From an uncultured Alphaproteobacteria bacterium (lineage in GTDB: Bacteria; Pseudomonadota; Alphaproteobacteria; Caulobacterales; Hyphomonadaceae), in the NCBI GenBank assembly GCA_903831485.1, contig CAIKXW010000146.1:1-14545 (forward strand): a DNA stretch of 14,545 bases, in the 5' to 3' direction. How positions within the stretch are numbered: the first letter of the stretch is position 1; the number at the start of each line of letters is the position of its first letter. Made by a program: the position numbers and the translations under genes. Below the pieces are notes generated by a model. The model was not told the origin of the DNA and made no database searches. It saw nothing but the letters and a program-made list of their open reading frames with translations. Of the stretch, positions 7,291 through 14,089 are shown in pieces.

Positions 7291-8054
7291 GCTGGCTCCG
7301 TCATGCGAACAGGCGCGCCGGCCGCCGCAAGCGCGCGCTTGGCGTCCGCAACCGAGGCTTCGCCGAAGTGGAAGATCGATGCGGCAAGCACGGCGTCGGC
7401 GCCGCCCTTCATCACGGCGTCCGCCATGTGCTGCACATTGCCGGCGCCGCCGGAGGCGATGATCGGCACCCGCACCACGTCGCGGATCGCGCGCAGCAGG
7501 TCGATGTCATAGCCGCTCCTTGCGCCATCCCGGTCCATCGAGGTGAGAAGGATTTCGCCCGCGCCAAGTTCGGCGGCGCGCTTCGCAAACGCTATCGCAT
7601 CCTTGCCGGTCGAGTTGCGGCCGCCATGGGTGTAGACAACCCAGCCGTCCCCATCGCGTTTCACATCCAGCGCCATGACAACGGCCTGCGATCCGACCTT
7701 GCGCGCGCAGGCGGTGAGGATCTCAGGTTCCAGGACGGCGGCCGTGTTGATCGCGACCTTGTCCGCGCCGGCTTTCAGCATTGCCACCATGTCATCGGGC
7801 GTACGCACGCCGCCGCCGACCGTCAGCGGCATGAAGCAGGCGTCCGCCGTGCGCTCCACCACATCGATCATCGTGCCGCGCTTTTCATGGCTTGCCGTGA
7901 TGTCCAGGAAGCAGAGCTCGTCCGCTCCCTGCGCATCATAGGCGCGGGCAAGCGCCACGGGATCGCCCGCGTCGCGCAGGTCGACGAAGTTGACGCCCTT
8001 TACGGTGCGCCCGTCCTTCACATCGAGACATGGAATGACGCGGACTTTCAGCAT
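7287..8054 (-). CDS. hisF: Imidazole glycerol phosphate synthase, cyclase subunit
   Basis: HisF is the (beta/alpha)8 barrel that uses ammonia from HisH to convert PRFAR into imidazole glycerol phosphate and AICAR. The 255-residue length is standard. Catalytic Asp11 ([11 protein letters not shown]) and Asp130 ([12 protein letters not shown]) are both present, as are the phosphate-binding glycine loops LTVGGGVRT and IIASGGAGN. The ATG at 8054 is preceded only by a weak AGAGA. TTGACG at 8089-8084 could be a -35 with a poor -10 close to the start, so an internal promoter with a very short or absent leader is possible. HisH is encoded about 2.1 kb upstream in the same operon, separated by hisA, the EEP gene and the structured gap described separately. 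Confidence 0.97.
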   Translation of the reverse strand: MLKVRVIPCLDVKDGRTVKGVNFVDLRDAGDPVALARAYDAQGADELCFLDITASHEKRGTMIDVVERTADACFMPLTVGGGVRTPDDMVAMLKAGADKVAINTAAVLEPEILTACARKVGSQAVVMALDVKRDGDGWVVYTHGGRNSTGKDAIAFAKRAAELGAGEILLTSMDRDGARSGYDIDLLRAIRDVVRVPIIASGGAGNVQHMADAVMKGGADAVLAASIFHFGEASVADAKRALAAAGAPVRMTEPA

Positions 8055-8202
8055 TTGTCTCTAGTCGCGCGCCAGGGGCGTCGCGTCAACTTACCCATCA
8101 TCCGCCCCGATATCGCGGCGCAGGTGAGGCGGCAGGCGCGTGCGGAGGCTGCGGGCGGCGAGCGCCCGGTCGTGCTGGTCGTCCGGTTCGGGTGGGCTGG
8201 CC
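8055..8202 (-). promoter_or_regulatory. Structured leader region between small ORF and hisF
   Basis: This 148-base stretch holds no convincing gene. Read on the minus strand it contains a hairpin CGGGCG/CGCCCG with a five-base loop (8168-8152) and a longer-range pairing CGCCCC/GGGGCG (8108-8103 with 8080-8075) that ends about 20 bases before the hisF ATG. Neither is followed by a U-run. A TTGACG at 8089-8084 lies inside the second loop. Together with the small ORF upstream, the order resembles a leader region, but the regulatory role is inference. Confidence 0.3.
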
Positions 8203-8212
8203 TTAGGCCAGC
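8196..8212 (-). repeat. Short palindrome enclosing the small-ORF stop codon
   Basis: GCTGGCC and GGCCAGC are perfect seven-base arms around TTA (TAA on the minus strand), so the stop codon of the small ORF sits in the loop of the hairpin. No T-run follows on either strand, so it is not a standard intrinsic terminator. Confidence 0.6.
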
Positions 8213-8310
8213 GCAACCTGGAGGCGCAGCGCGCCATCCAGCGTAAGATGTCCATGTGATCCTGAAGCTGTGAGATTGAGGCGAGCGGTCGCGCAATGAG
8301 CGTGATGCAT
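8203..8310 (-). CDS. Candidate small ORF / histidine-rich leader peptide upstream of hisF
   Basis: An ATG at 8310 opens a 35-codon frame ending in TAA at 8205-8203. The start is preceded at a six-base spacing by a strong GAGGAGA-type ribosome binding site, better than that of most genes here. The peptide begins MHHAHCATARLNLTASGSHG: three of residues 2-5 are His, and His19 and His21 follow, five in 35. It lies in the 329-base gap between the EEP gene and hisF, on the same strand. The frame stays open further upstream, and a TTG at about 8382 would give 59 residues, so the start is not certain. I infer a possible his-type leader peptide controlling hisF-hisE; no homologue is known to me and chance occurrence in GC-rich DNA is a real alternative. 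Confidence 0.35.
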   Translation of the reverse strand: MHHAHCATARLNLTASGSHGHLTLDGALRLQVALA

Positions 8311-8335
8311 CTGCGTCTCCTCTTCAGGCTTCAGG
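8261..8335 (-). repeat. CCTGAAG repeats flanking the small-ORF ribosome binding site
   Basis: On the minus strand CCTGAAG occurs twice in tandem (8335-8329 and 8328-8322), the second copy running directly into the GAGGAG ribosome binding site. Its reverse complement GCTTCAGG occurs inside the small ORF (8268-8261). The first copy plus its following C pairs over eight bases with the internal copy; the second pairs over seven. Either pairing would fold the ribosome binding site and start codon into a loop. Confidence 0.55.
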
Positions 8336-8383
8336 TCGCGCGCTGAATCGCGCTGGACGGAATGACGGGCTCCTAGCTCCAAA

Positions 8384-9346
8384 TCAGGACTGCGGCAACG
8401 CGCCGGTTGGAAGGGCGAACGTCGCGAACAGGGGGAGGTGGTCCGACCCGATGCTGGGCCCCGCGCGATAGTCGGTGAGCGTCAGGCCGCCGCCGAACTT
8501 GACATGGTCGATCGGTATTCCGAGCCAGCCGGCGAAAGCGGGGAAGGTGCCATCAAAACGCGGATCGCCTGCACGCACGCCTGGCGTGGATTGGTAGGCG
8601 CGGCCCCACGGCGTGGTGTTGAAGTCGCCGGCAATGATGAAAGGACGCGAAGCGTCGAGGCCGTCCGCCAGCTGCCCTAGTTGCAGGTCGCGATCACCTT
8701 TCAGGCCGGGATCGCCGGGCGAGGGCGGATGCGTGGTCACCAGCTGCACGCCATCAATCTGCGCACGCATGATCACGCCATGGCTGCTCGGAAACGGGGT
8801 GTAGGCGATGGCGTCTGCCTCGCGCGCAGCCAGCATGGAGCGCCGGATCAGCTTCAGCTCGTGACGCCCGACACTGGGCATCTCACGATCCCGCAGATCG
8901 GGGAAAAGCCGCGCGATGTCGTCCGTCGTCAGATCGTCAGGGACCTCGTGGGCCGAGACAATATCCGCACCGTATGATTTCGCCTGAAGCGCCAGCTGCT
9001 CCAGCGCCGCCATCGACCCGTGCACATTCGCGCTTGCCACGCGCACCAAGCGCGCGTCGGCTGGCGCCGCCTGTGGCAAGGCAAAGCCGCCGAGCCCGAG
9101 CACGAGCGCAAGACTGATCGCTGCGGCCGCCGATGCGATCCCGGCCGCGGCGACCATCCGGCGCCAACCCGCCAGCGCAGCTGCGAGGAGGGCCAGCAGG
9201 AACACGTGCTTCGGCCAGTGTGCGACAAGGTCGAGCACCCAGCCCGGACGCCCGCCGAACCCAAGCCTGTCGCCAAGGCCAAGCGCTGTCAGCCCGGCAG
9301 CAAGAAGAGCCAGCACCCACAGAATTATACGAACAGGATCCCGCAC
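8384..9346 (-). CDS. Membrane-anchored endonuclease/exonuclease/phosphatase (EEP) family protein
   Basis: The 320-residue protein has about three N-terminal hydrophobic segments (near residues 6-24, 46-61 and 65-90) followed by an EEP domain from about residue 99 to the end. Metal and catalytic motifs are in place: SANVHG (Asn107), SAHEVP (Glu134), TTHPPSPGD (His206), AGDFNTTPWG (Asp241, Asn243), PIDHV (Asp280, His281) and GSDHLPLFATF (Asp302, His303). The domain should face the periplasm if the three-segment topology is right. Substrates in this superfamily range from nucleic acids to lipids and sugar phosphates, so none is assigned. It starts with GTG 20 bases after the hisA stop without a clear ribosome binding site. 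It sits between hisA and hisF, a position normally without an extra gene. Confidence 0.87.
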   Translation of the reverse strand: MRDPVRIILWVLALLAAGLTALGLGDRLGFGGRPGWVLDLVAHWPKHVFLLALLAAALAGWRRMVAAAGIASAAAAISLALVLGLGGFALPQAAPADARLVRVASANVHGSMAALEQLALQAKSYGADIVSAHEVPDDLTTDDIARLFPDLRDREMPSVGRHELKLIRRSMLAAREADAIAYTPFPSSHGVIMRAQIDGVQLVTTHPPSPGDPGLKGDRDLQLGQLADGLDASRPFIIAGDFNTTPWGRAYQSTPGVRAGDPRFDGTFPAFAGWLGIPIDHVKFGGGLTLTDYRAGPSIGSDHLPLFATFALPTGALPQS

Positions 9347-9366
9347 GAGTGCAGTCTACAGCAGGA

Positions 9367-10089
9367 TCAGCGCGCCGCCAGCAGGGCTGCAGCCGGGTCT
9401 ATGTCGCCATCATAGAGCGCCCTGCCAAGGATGGCGCCAGCAATCGGCTTGCCTGCGCGGTTCTTGAGCGCCGTGATGTCGCCGACATTCTTCAGCCCGC
9501 CCGAGGCGATGATCGGGATCGACACGGCGTCTGCAAGCTGGCCCGTGAGATCGACATTGACGCCGGTCTTCAGGCCGTCGCGCGCGATGTCCGTCACGAT
9601 GATCGCTGCGACGCCACAGCCCTCGAACGCCCTGGCCAGGTCAACCGCGTGCATGTCGGTCGTCTCGGCCCAGCCCTGCACGGCGACCAGCCCGTCGCGC
9701 GCGTCGATGCCGACCGCGACCTGTCCGGGAAACGCCTTGGCGGCTTCCTTCACGAAGGCCGGATTGCGCACCGCCGCCGTGCCGAGGATCACGCGCGAAA
9801 CGCCGGCGTCCAGCCAGCGCTCGACGCCGTTCATGTCGCGAATGCCGCCGCCGAGCTGCACCGGCGCCATCATCACGTCGAGAATGGAGGACACCGCATT
9901 GTGGTTCACCGAATGCCCTGCGAAGGCGCCGTTGAGATCGACAACGTGCAGGGCCTCGAACCCCATCGCCGCAAAGCGCAACGCCTGGTCGGCGGGATCG
10001 TCGTTGAACGAGGTCGCGCTGGTCATCTCCCCGCGCAGCAGGCGGACGCACACACCGTCCTTGAGGTCGATCGCGGGATAGAGCTTCAT
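9367..10089 (-). CDS. hisA: ProFAR isomerase (phosphoribosylformimino-5-aminoimidazole carboxamide ribotide isomerase)
   Basis: HisA isomerises ProFAR to PRFAR, the substrate of HisH-HisF. The 240-residue barrel has catalytic Asp8 (PAIDLKDG) and Asp129 (VGIDARDG) and the phosphate loops QLGGGIRD and IIASGGLKN. The ATG at 10089 is supported by a GGAGAAGG ribosome binding site about nine bases upstream and by the canonical [12 protein letters not shown] start; an in-frame TTG at 10155 would add a 22-residue arginine-rich extension and is rejected. A 104-base gap separates it from hisH, longer than the other gaps around it, and carries a TTGACA that may be an internal promoter. Confidence 0.97.
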   Translation of the reverse strand: MKLYPAIDLKDGVCVRLLRGEMTSATSFNDDPADQALRFAAMGFEALHVVDLNGAFAGHSVNHNAVSSILDVMMAPVQLGGGIRDMNGVERWLDAGVSRVILGTAAVRNPAFVKEAAKAFPGQVAVGIDARDGLVAVQGWAETTDMHAVDLARAFEGCGVAAIIVTDIARDGLKTGVNVDLTGQLADAVSIPIIASGGLKNVGDITALKNRAGKPIAGAILGRALYDGDIDPAAALLAAR

Positions 10090-10126
10090 GTCCGTGCGCC
10101 TTCTCCGGGCGTTCTGGGGAAGGGTC

Positions 10127-10155
10127 CTTGGATGCGGGAACGCTAACGTTGTCAA
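10127..10155 (-). promoter_or_regulatory. Candidate internal promoter upstream of hisA
   Basis: A perfect TTGACA lies at 10155-10150 on the minus strand in the hisH-hisA gap. The hexamer 17 bases downstream, TCCAAG (10132-10127), is a poor -10, so the call rests mainly on the -35 and on the unusual length of this gap. The -35 overlaps a small CGTTG/CAACG inverted repeat. Confidence 0.25.
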
Positions 10156-10193
10156 CGGAAATGGATAGGCAGATCCGTGTGTCGTGGATGGTC

Positions 10194-10835
10194 TCAGGGC
10201 TTCCAGCGCAGGAAATTCGCCAGCAGGGTCTGACCCGCGGCCTGGCTCTTCTCGGGGTGGAATTGCGTGCCGAACAGGTTGTCGCGCGCCACAGCGGCTG
10301 TGAACTTGCCGCCGTAATCGCAGCGCGCCGCCACATGGTCACGGCGCTCAGCCTTCAGGGCGTAGGAATGCACGAAATAAACGTGCGGCTCAGGTCCGAG
10401 CCCGCTGAGGCAGGGATGGTCGCTGATATCGGTCAGCACATTCCAGCCCATGTGCGGCACGGGCAGGGGCGGCGTCGGCGTGATCCGCTCGACCGCGCCC
10501 GGTATCCAGCCAAGCCCACGTGTCTCAGCATCCTCGCGGCCGACCGTCGCCATAAGCTGCATGCCGACACAGATGCCAAGGAAGGGCCGCTGGCTCCTGA
10601 ACACCGCCTCATTCAGCGCTTCCGTCACGCCGCGGCGGCTGGTGAGGCCCGCCGCGCAGTCCGCGAAATGCCCGACGCCGGGCAGCACGATCCTGTCGGC
10701 ATGCCGGATACGGTCCGGATCGTCGGTCAGGACGACATCGAGCCGGATCTCATGATGGTTCGCCGCTGCTTCAAGCGCGCGCTGGACGGAACGGACATTG
10801 CCCGAACCGTAGTCGATAATGGCAAGGCGGGTCAT
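10194..10835 (-). CDS. hisH: Imidazole glycerol phosphate synthase, glutamine amidotransferase subunit
   Basis: HisH is a class I (triad) glutaminase that delivers ammonia to HisF. The 213-residue protein has the nucleophile Cys89 in LGICVGMQL and the His193/Glu195 pair in GTQFHPEKS. The oxyanion-side loop [10 protein letters not shown] and the typical start [15 protein letters not shown] are present. It begins 31 bases after the DUF1330 stop, with a G-run in the gap that may serve as a weak ribosome binding site. Its partner HisF is in the same operon. Confidence 0.97.
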   Translation of the reverse strand: MTRLAIIDYGSGNVRSVQRALEAAANHHEIRLDVVLTDDPDRIRHADRIVLPGVGHFADCAAGLTSRRGVTEALNEAVFRSQRPFLGICVGMQLMATVGREDAETRGLGWIPGAVERITPTPPLPVPHMGWNVLTDISDHPCLSGLGPEPHVYFVHSYALKAERRDHVAARCDYGGKFTAAVARDNLFGTQFHPEKSQAAGQTLLANFLRWKP

Positions 10836-10866
10836 GACCTAGGGATAGCGTGTCCCCCCCGAACTG

Positions 10867-11154
10867 TCAGGCGCCTTCGACGAAGATAACCTTCGCGCGA
10901 GCTGTCCTCTGGCGCAGCGCGATTAGGGGTGCGTACTCCGGCGATGCGTACCAGGTCTTCAGCATCGTCATGTCGGGGAACTCAAGGACCACCTGACGAT
11001 GCAGCGGCCCGTCACCCTCGACGACCTCGGCTGACCCACCGCGGACAATATAGCGACCGCCATACTGGGCGATCACGGCAGGAACCTGCCGTGCATACTC
11101 TGCGAAGCCGGCCAGATCGGTGATGTCGAGGCTGCCGATGAGGTAGGCCGCCAT
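10867..11154 (-). CDS. DUF1330 domain protein
   Basis: This 95-residue protein matches the DUF1330 dimeric alpha-beta barrel pattern: an opening AYLIGSLDITD strand, the central YGGRYIVRGG turn, VVLEFPDMTMLKTWYASPEY, and a C-terminal strand ending KVIFVEG. The fold is related to small monooxygenase/isomerase-like ferredoxin-fold proteins, and no activity is established for the family. AAGGGTG about six bases before the ATG is a reasonable ribosome binding site. It lies 16 bases after hisB and 31 before hisH, so it is almost certainly part of the his transcript. Many alphaproteobacteria have a small unrelated gene at this position. Confidence 0.88.
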   Translation of the reverse strand: MAAYLIGSLDITDLAGFAEYARQVPAVIAQYGGRYIVRGGSAEVVEGDGPLHRQVVLEFPDMTMLKTWYASPEYAPLIALRQRTARAKVIFVEGA

Positions 11155-11170
11155 ATCACACCCTTGCGGT

Positions 11171-11770
11171 CTAGAGGCTGCCCTTGGTGCTCGCCACCTG
11201 GCCCTTCAGCCGGTCGTCGACAACAGCCGCGGTGCGCAACGCCCGCGCCAGCGACTTGAAGCTGGCCTCGGCGATGTGGTGCGAGTTCTCGCCGTAGAGA
11301 AGTTCGAGGTGCAGGCAGACGCCGGCATTCATCGCGAAGGCGTGAAAGAATTCCTTGAACAGTTCGGTGTCGACGACGCCGACCTTGTCGCGCGTGAAGC
11401 TCACCTTCCAGATCAGGTAGGGCCGGTTGCACAGGTCGACCGAGGCGCGCACCAGCGTTTCGTCCATCGGCACATAAGCGTGGCCGAAGCGGATCACGCC
11501 TGAATAACCCCCGACGGCTTCCTTGAAGGCCTGGCCCAGCACAATGCCCACATCTTCCATGGTGTGATGCTGGTCGATGTGAAGGTCGCCCTTCGCCTCG
11601 ACGTTGATATCCATGGCGGAGTGCCTGGCGAAGCTTTCCAGCATATGGTCGAAGAAGCCGATGCCGGTAGAAACCGTCGACTTTCCAGAGCCGTCCACGT
11701 CGAGGACGACCTTGATCTGGGTCTCCTTGGTGGTGCGGGTGACTTCCGCCTTGCGTGATCTGTCCGCCAT
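11171..11770 (-). CDS. hisB: Imidazoleglycerol-phosphate dehydratase
   Basis: HisB dehydrates imidazole glycerol phosphate to imidazole acetol phosphate. The 199-residue length shows the monofunctional dehydratase, without the phosphatase domain found in enterobacteria. Metal-binding signatures include [33 protein letters not shown] and [18 protein letters not shown] clean GGAGG lies seven bases before the ATG. It is the first gene of the minus-strand his operon and is divergent from the GGDEF-EAL gene across a 122-base region. Confidence 0.97.
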   Translation of the reverse strand: MADRSRKAEVTRTTKETQIKVVLDVDGSGKSTVSTGIGFFDHMLESFARHSAMDINVEAKGDLHIDQHHTMEDVGIVLGQAFKEAVGGYSGVIRFGHAYVPMDETLVRASVDLCNRPYLIWKVSFTRDKVGVVDTELFKEFFHAFAMNAGVCLHLELLYGENSHHIAEASFKSLARALRTAAVVDDRLKGQVASTKGSL

Positions 11771-11892
11771 CGGCGGGCCTCCGGTCTTAACTGTGCGTTC
11801 GCTATCGAAACCTAGCTTAACCCGCGAACGGTCGAGGAATCCTGAATGTGGCGTGCATTTAGGGGCTGGCTGCCTCGAACGCCACCTGATTC
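11771..11892. promoter_or_regulatory. Divergent control region between hisB and the GGDEF-EAL gene
   Basis: The 122-base region holds perfect seven-base inverted arms CGTTCGC (11796-11802) and GCGAACG (11824-11830), and CTTAAC twice in the same orientation, 30 bases apart (TTAA at 11787 and 11817). GANTC methylation-type sites lie at 11838-11842 and 11888-11892. The TTAA pair is too widely spaced for a standard CtrA box. I could not place a convincing -35/-10 pair for either gene. Confidence 0.4.
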
Positions 11893-14004
11893 ATGAAAGA
11901 ACGGCGCCAGATGACTGCCCAGAAGTCGGCCCGCAAGCCGGACAAGACAGCCAAGGACAGGGCCGCACCGAAACGGCGGCGCGCAAAGCGCATGGGTCTT
12001 GCGGGCAGGGTGGCCATGATCGCGGTCGCCGCGGCCTTTTTCGCGGCGCTGGCGCAGTGGGTGGTCACACCGTTCCTCGCGCAGGACGAAATCCGCAACC
12101 AGCGCCAGATCGCCGTCGACGCCGGCGCCAATCTTCTCGCCGACGTCGCCCGCCTGCACGCAGAAGCGGGCCACTGGAATGAAATACCGGCGCTGGTCGA
12201 CGCCCTGTCGGTTGGCATGCCGGAAGGCCAGTCCGCAGTGTTTGATGCAGAGTGGAAGCTGATCGCGCAGGACGGCGCGCCGGATTCCCGGCCCAGCCTC
12301 AAGGCGATGCGGGAACTTGTCAGCACGCCGAACGGCATTCTCGTGGTCGGCGAACGCTATTATGCCGCCCGCGCCATCAATGTGGGCGACCAGACGTGGG
12401 GATACGCCCTCTACTCCTTCATCCCCCGGCCGTTCGTGAATACGTGGCTGGCCGTTGTCGCGCTCAACGCGATCGTGCTGTCACTCGTGCTCCTCCTGAC
12501 CGCGCCATTGATCTACCGTCTGGCGCGGCTGGCGCTGAAGCCGGTCACAGTTCTCGAACGGGGCATCCGCAGCCGCGACCCGAAGGACAAGTCAAAGCTT
12601 GCGGACTCCTCTGACGACCGCTTGTTGAAGCCGCTGCTGACCTCGATCGACGAAGTCCACGAACGGTCCGAAGCCGCCATGCGACGCGCGCTGACCATGG
12701 CCTACACGGATCCGGTGACGCGGCTGCCGAACCGCCTGCGCTTTCTCTCGCGGCTCGATGCCGCGGTCGCAGCCGGACAGGGCGCACATCTTGTGGTCTG
12801 CGATCTCGATCGTTTCCGGCAGGTCAATCTCACTTATGGCCCGCGCGTCGCCGACATCGGCCTCGCCGGCGTCGCCGAGCGGCTGCGCGCGGTTCTCTCG
12901 CAAGCCGGTCTTCCCGGCGGATTCATCGGCCGCATCGGCGCGGACCAGTTCGGCATGATCCTGCCGGGTTCCTCGCGCGAAGCGGTCGAGGCCTTGATGT
13001 CGGCGGCCAGCAGCGCCATCGCCGAAGGCTTCATCATCGAGGGTCAGGCGATGCGGCTTGCCGCGTCCTTCGGCGCCGCCCATACGCCCACTGACGCCAC
13101 CAACGGGACTGACCTGCTCAAGCTCGCCGAAGTCGCCCTCAAGGAAGCGAAGAAACAGACGGCGACCCGCGCCGCCTTCTTCGACCAGCGCCTGCTCGAC
13201 AAGGCGAGAGCGCAGTCGCGCCTTGAAGAAGAACTGCGCGACGGGCTCGACCGCGGCGAATTCGTCGCCGTGTTCCAGCCCAAGGTGAAACTCGAGACGG
13301 GCGAACTCGTGGGCGCTGAAGCGCTCGCCCGCTGGCGCAGGCCAGACGGCGCCATCGTCTCGCCTGGCGTGTTCATTCCGAGTGCCGAAGACCTCGGCCT
13401 GATCGCCAAGCTCGGCAAGCAGGTTATGAGGGATGCGTGCTTTGCGGCCGCCGGCTGGAACCGCAAGGGGATCATCTCCTCCGTCGCCGTGAACGTGTCG
13501 CCGCATCAGTTCGATGATCCGGATTTTGTCGCCTCCGTCTACAAGGCGCTCGATGATTCAGGTCTGCCGCCCAACCTGCTCGAACTCGAGATCACGGAGA
13601 GCGCGGCCGTCGCCGATGGTGATCGCGTCGCCCGCATAATGTGGCCGCTGCGCAATCGCGGCGTGCGCCTCGCCATCGACGATTTTGGCACGGGGCATTC
13701 CAACTTCGCCGCGATCACCCGCCTGCCGTTCGACGTGTTCAAGATCGACCAGCAATTCGTCCGCGCGCTCTCCACTGATCCGCACGCCCCGGCCATCGTC
13801 GAGATGATCCTCGCAATGGCCGAAGCGCTTGGCCAGGAGACGGTCGCCGAGGGCGTCGAGACCAAGGAGCAGGCCGACTTTCTGCTCCGCCGCGCCTGCA
13901 CGATCGGGCAGGGCTATTACTATTCGCCGCCGCTGCCAGCCGAAGAGTTCGACGCGTTCGTGCGCAGCTACAGGCCAAGGCCCGCGGACCGGTTCGCCGC
14001 CTAG
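11893..14004 (+). CDS. Membrane GGDEF-EAL protein, probably a c-di-GMP phosphodiesterase
   Basis: The 703-residue protein has a basic N-terminus, a membrane segment (about 38-56), a periplasmic stretch (about 57-183), a second membrane segment (about 184-206), a linker, a GGDEF domain (about 270-430) and an EAL domain (about 445-690). The GGDEF signature is degenerate (GADQF, 349-353), other cyclase positions are altered (DLDRFRQVNLTYGPRVAD), and no RxxD inhibitory site is visible. EAL residues are intact: Glu476, Asn534, EITE 566-569, Asp596-Asp597 in DDFGTG, Lys617, Glu653 and Gln673. I infer c-di-GMP hydrolysis with the GGDEF domain as a possible GTP sensor, as established for some homologues. 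The start could be 11893 or 11911 (six codons later); neither has a strong ribosome binding site. Confidence 0.92.
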   Translation: MKERRQMTAQKSARKPDKTAKDRAAPKRRRAKRMGLAGRVAMIAVAAAFFAALAQWVVTPFLAQDEIRNQRQIAVDAGANLLADVARLHAEAGHWNEIPALVDALSVGMPEGQSAVFDAEWKLIAQDGAPDSRPSLKAMRELVSTPNGILVVGERYYAARAINVGDQTWGYALYSFIPRPFVNTWLAVVALNAIVLSLVLLLTAPLIYRLARLALKPVTVLERGIRSRDPKDKSKLADSSDDRLLKPLLTSIDEVHERSEAAMRRALTMAYTDPVTRLPNRLRFLSRLDAAVAAGQGAHLVVCDLDRFRQVNLTYGPRVADIGLAGVAERLRAVLSQAGLPGGFIGRIGADQFGMILPGSSREAVEALMSAASSAIAEGFIIEGQAMRLAASFGAAHTPTDATNGTDLLKLAEVALKEAKKQTATRAAFFDQRLLDKARAQSRLEEELRDGLDRGEFVAVFQPKVKLETGELVGAEALARWRRPDGAIVSPGVFIPSAEDLGLIAKLGKQVMRDACFAAAGWNRKGIISSVAVNVSPHQFDDPDFVASVYKALDDSGLPPNLLELEITESAAVADGDRVARIMWPLRNRGVRLAIDDFGTGHSNFAAITRLPFDVFKIDQQFVRALSTDPHAPAIVEMILAMAEALGQETVAEGVETKEQADFLLRRACTIGQGYYYSPPLPAEEFDAFVRSYRPRPADRFAA

Positions 14005-14006
14005 CC

Positions 14007-14029
14007 TGTCGATATATCGTTTGTCGATA
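14007..14029 (+). repeat. AT-rich direct repeat upstream of hslV
   Basis: TGTCGATA occurs at 14007-14014 and 14022-14029, 15 bases apart, and the palindrome CGATATATCG spans 14010-14019. The stretch stands out as AT-rich against its GC-rich surroundings and lies just upstream of the candidate heat-shock promoter. Confidence 0.55.
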
Positions 14030-14035
14030 AATTTG

Positions 14036-14063
14036 CTTGTGGCGCGATCTGACCCGACATAGA
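14036..14063 (+). promoter_or_regulatory. Candidate sigma-32-type promoter for hslV
   Basis: CTTG at 14036-14039 and CATAGA at 14058-14063, 18 bases apart, resemble the alphaproteobacterial RpoH promoter form (CTTG, 17-18 bases, CTATAT-like). The start codon of hslV is about 27 bases downstream. HslUV is a known heat-shock operon in many proteobacteria, which raises the prior; the match itself is partial. Confidence 0.4.
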
Positions 14064-14089
14064 CTGCTCAACGGTCAGGAACCTGAGCA

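Noticed and set aside
8196..8212. The perfect palindrome considered as an intrinsic terminator after the EEP gene or small ORF
   Set aside because: No T-run follows on either strand, so the usual signal is incomplete; kept as a repeat only.
6930..8246. A 438-codon plus-strand open frame opposite hisE and hisF
   Set aside because: It lies antisense to two unmistakable his genes; high GC removes stop codons on the opposite strand and the composition is Arg/Ala/His-rich without recognisable motifs.
8048..8296. An 82-codon minus-strand frame across the hisF upstream gap, overlapping the hisF start by seven bases
   Set aside because: It needs a TTG start without a ribosome binding site, is rich in Arg, Pro, Ser and Cys like chance GC-rich frames, and competes with the better-supported 35-codon frame.
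9133..10146. A 337-codon plus-strand open frame opposite the EEP gene and hisA
   Set aside because: Antisense shadow; Arg/His-rich composition and no domain-like pattern.
10090..10155. A 22-residue N-terminal extension of HisA from an upstream TTG
   Set aside because: The extension is arginine-rich and unlike the family, while the ATG at 10089 has a good ribosome binding site and the canonical HisA beginning.
11787..11820. CtrA binding site formed by the two TTAA motifs
   Set aside because: A standard box has TTAA repeated after seven bases; here the spacing is 26 bases, so it does not fit, although the repeat is still noted.
12592..13506. A 304-codon minus-strand open frame inside the GGDEF-EAL gene
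   Set aside because: Antisense to conserved GGDEF and EAL motifs; no independent support.
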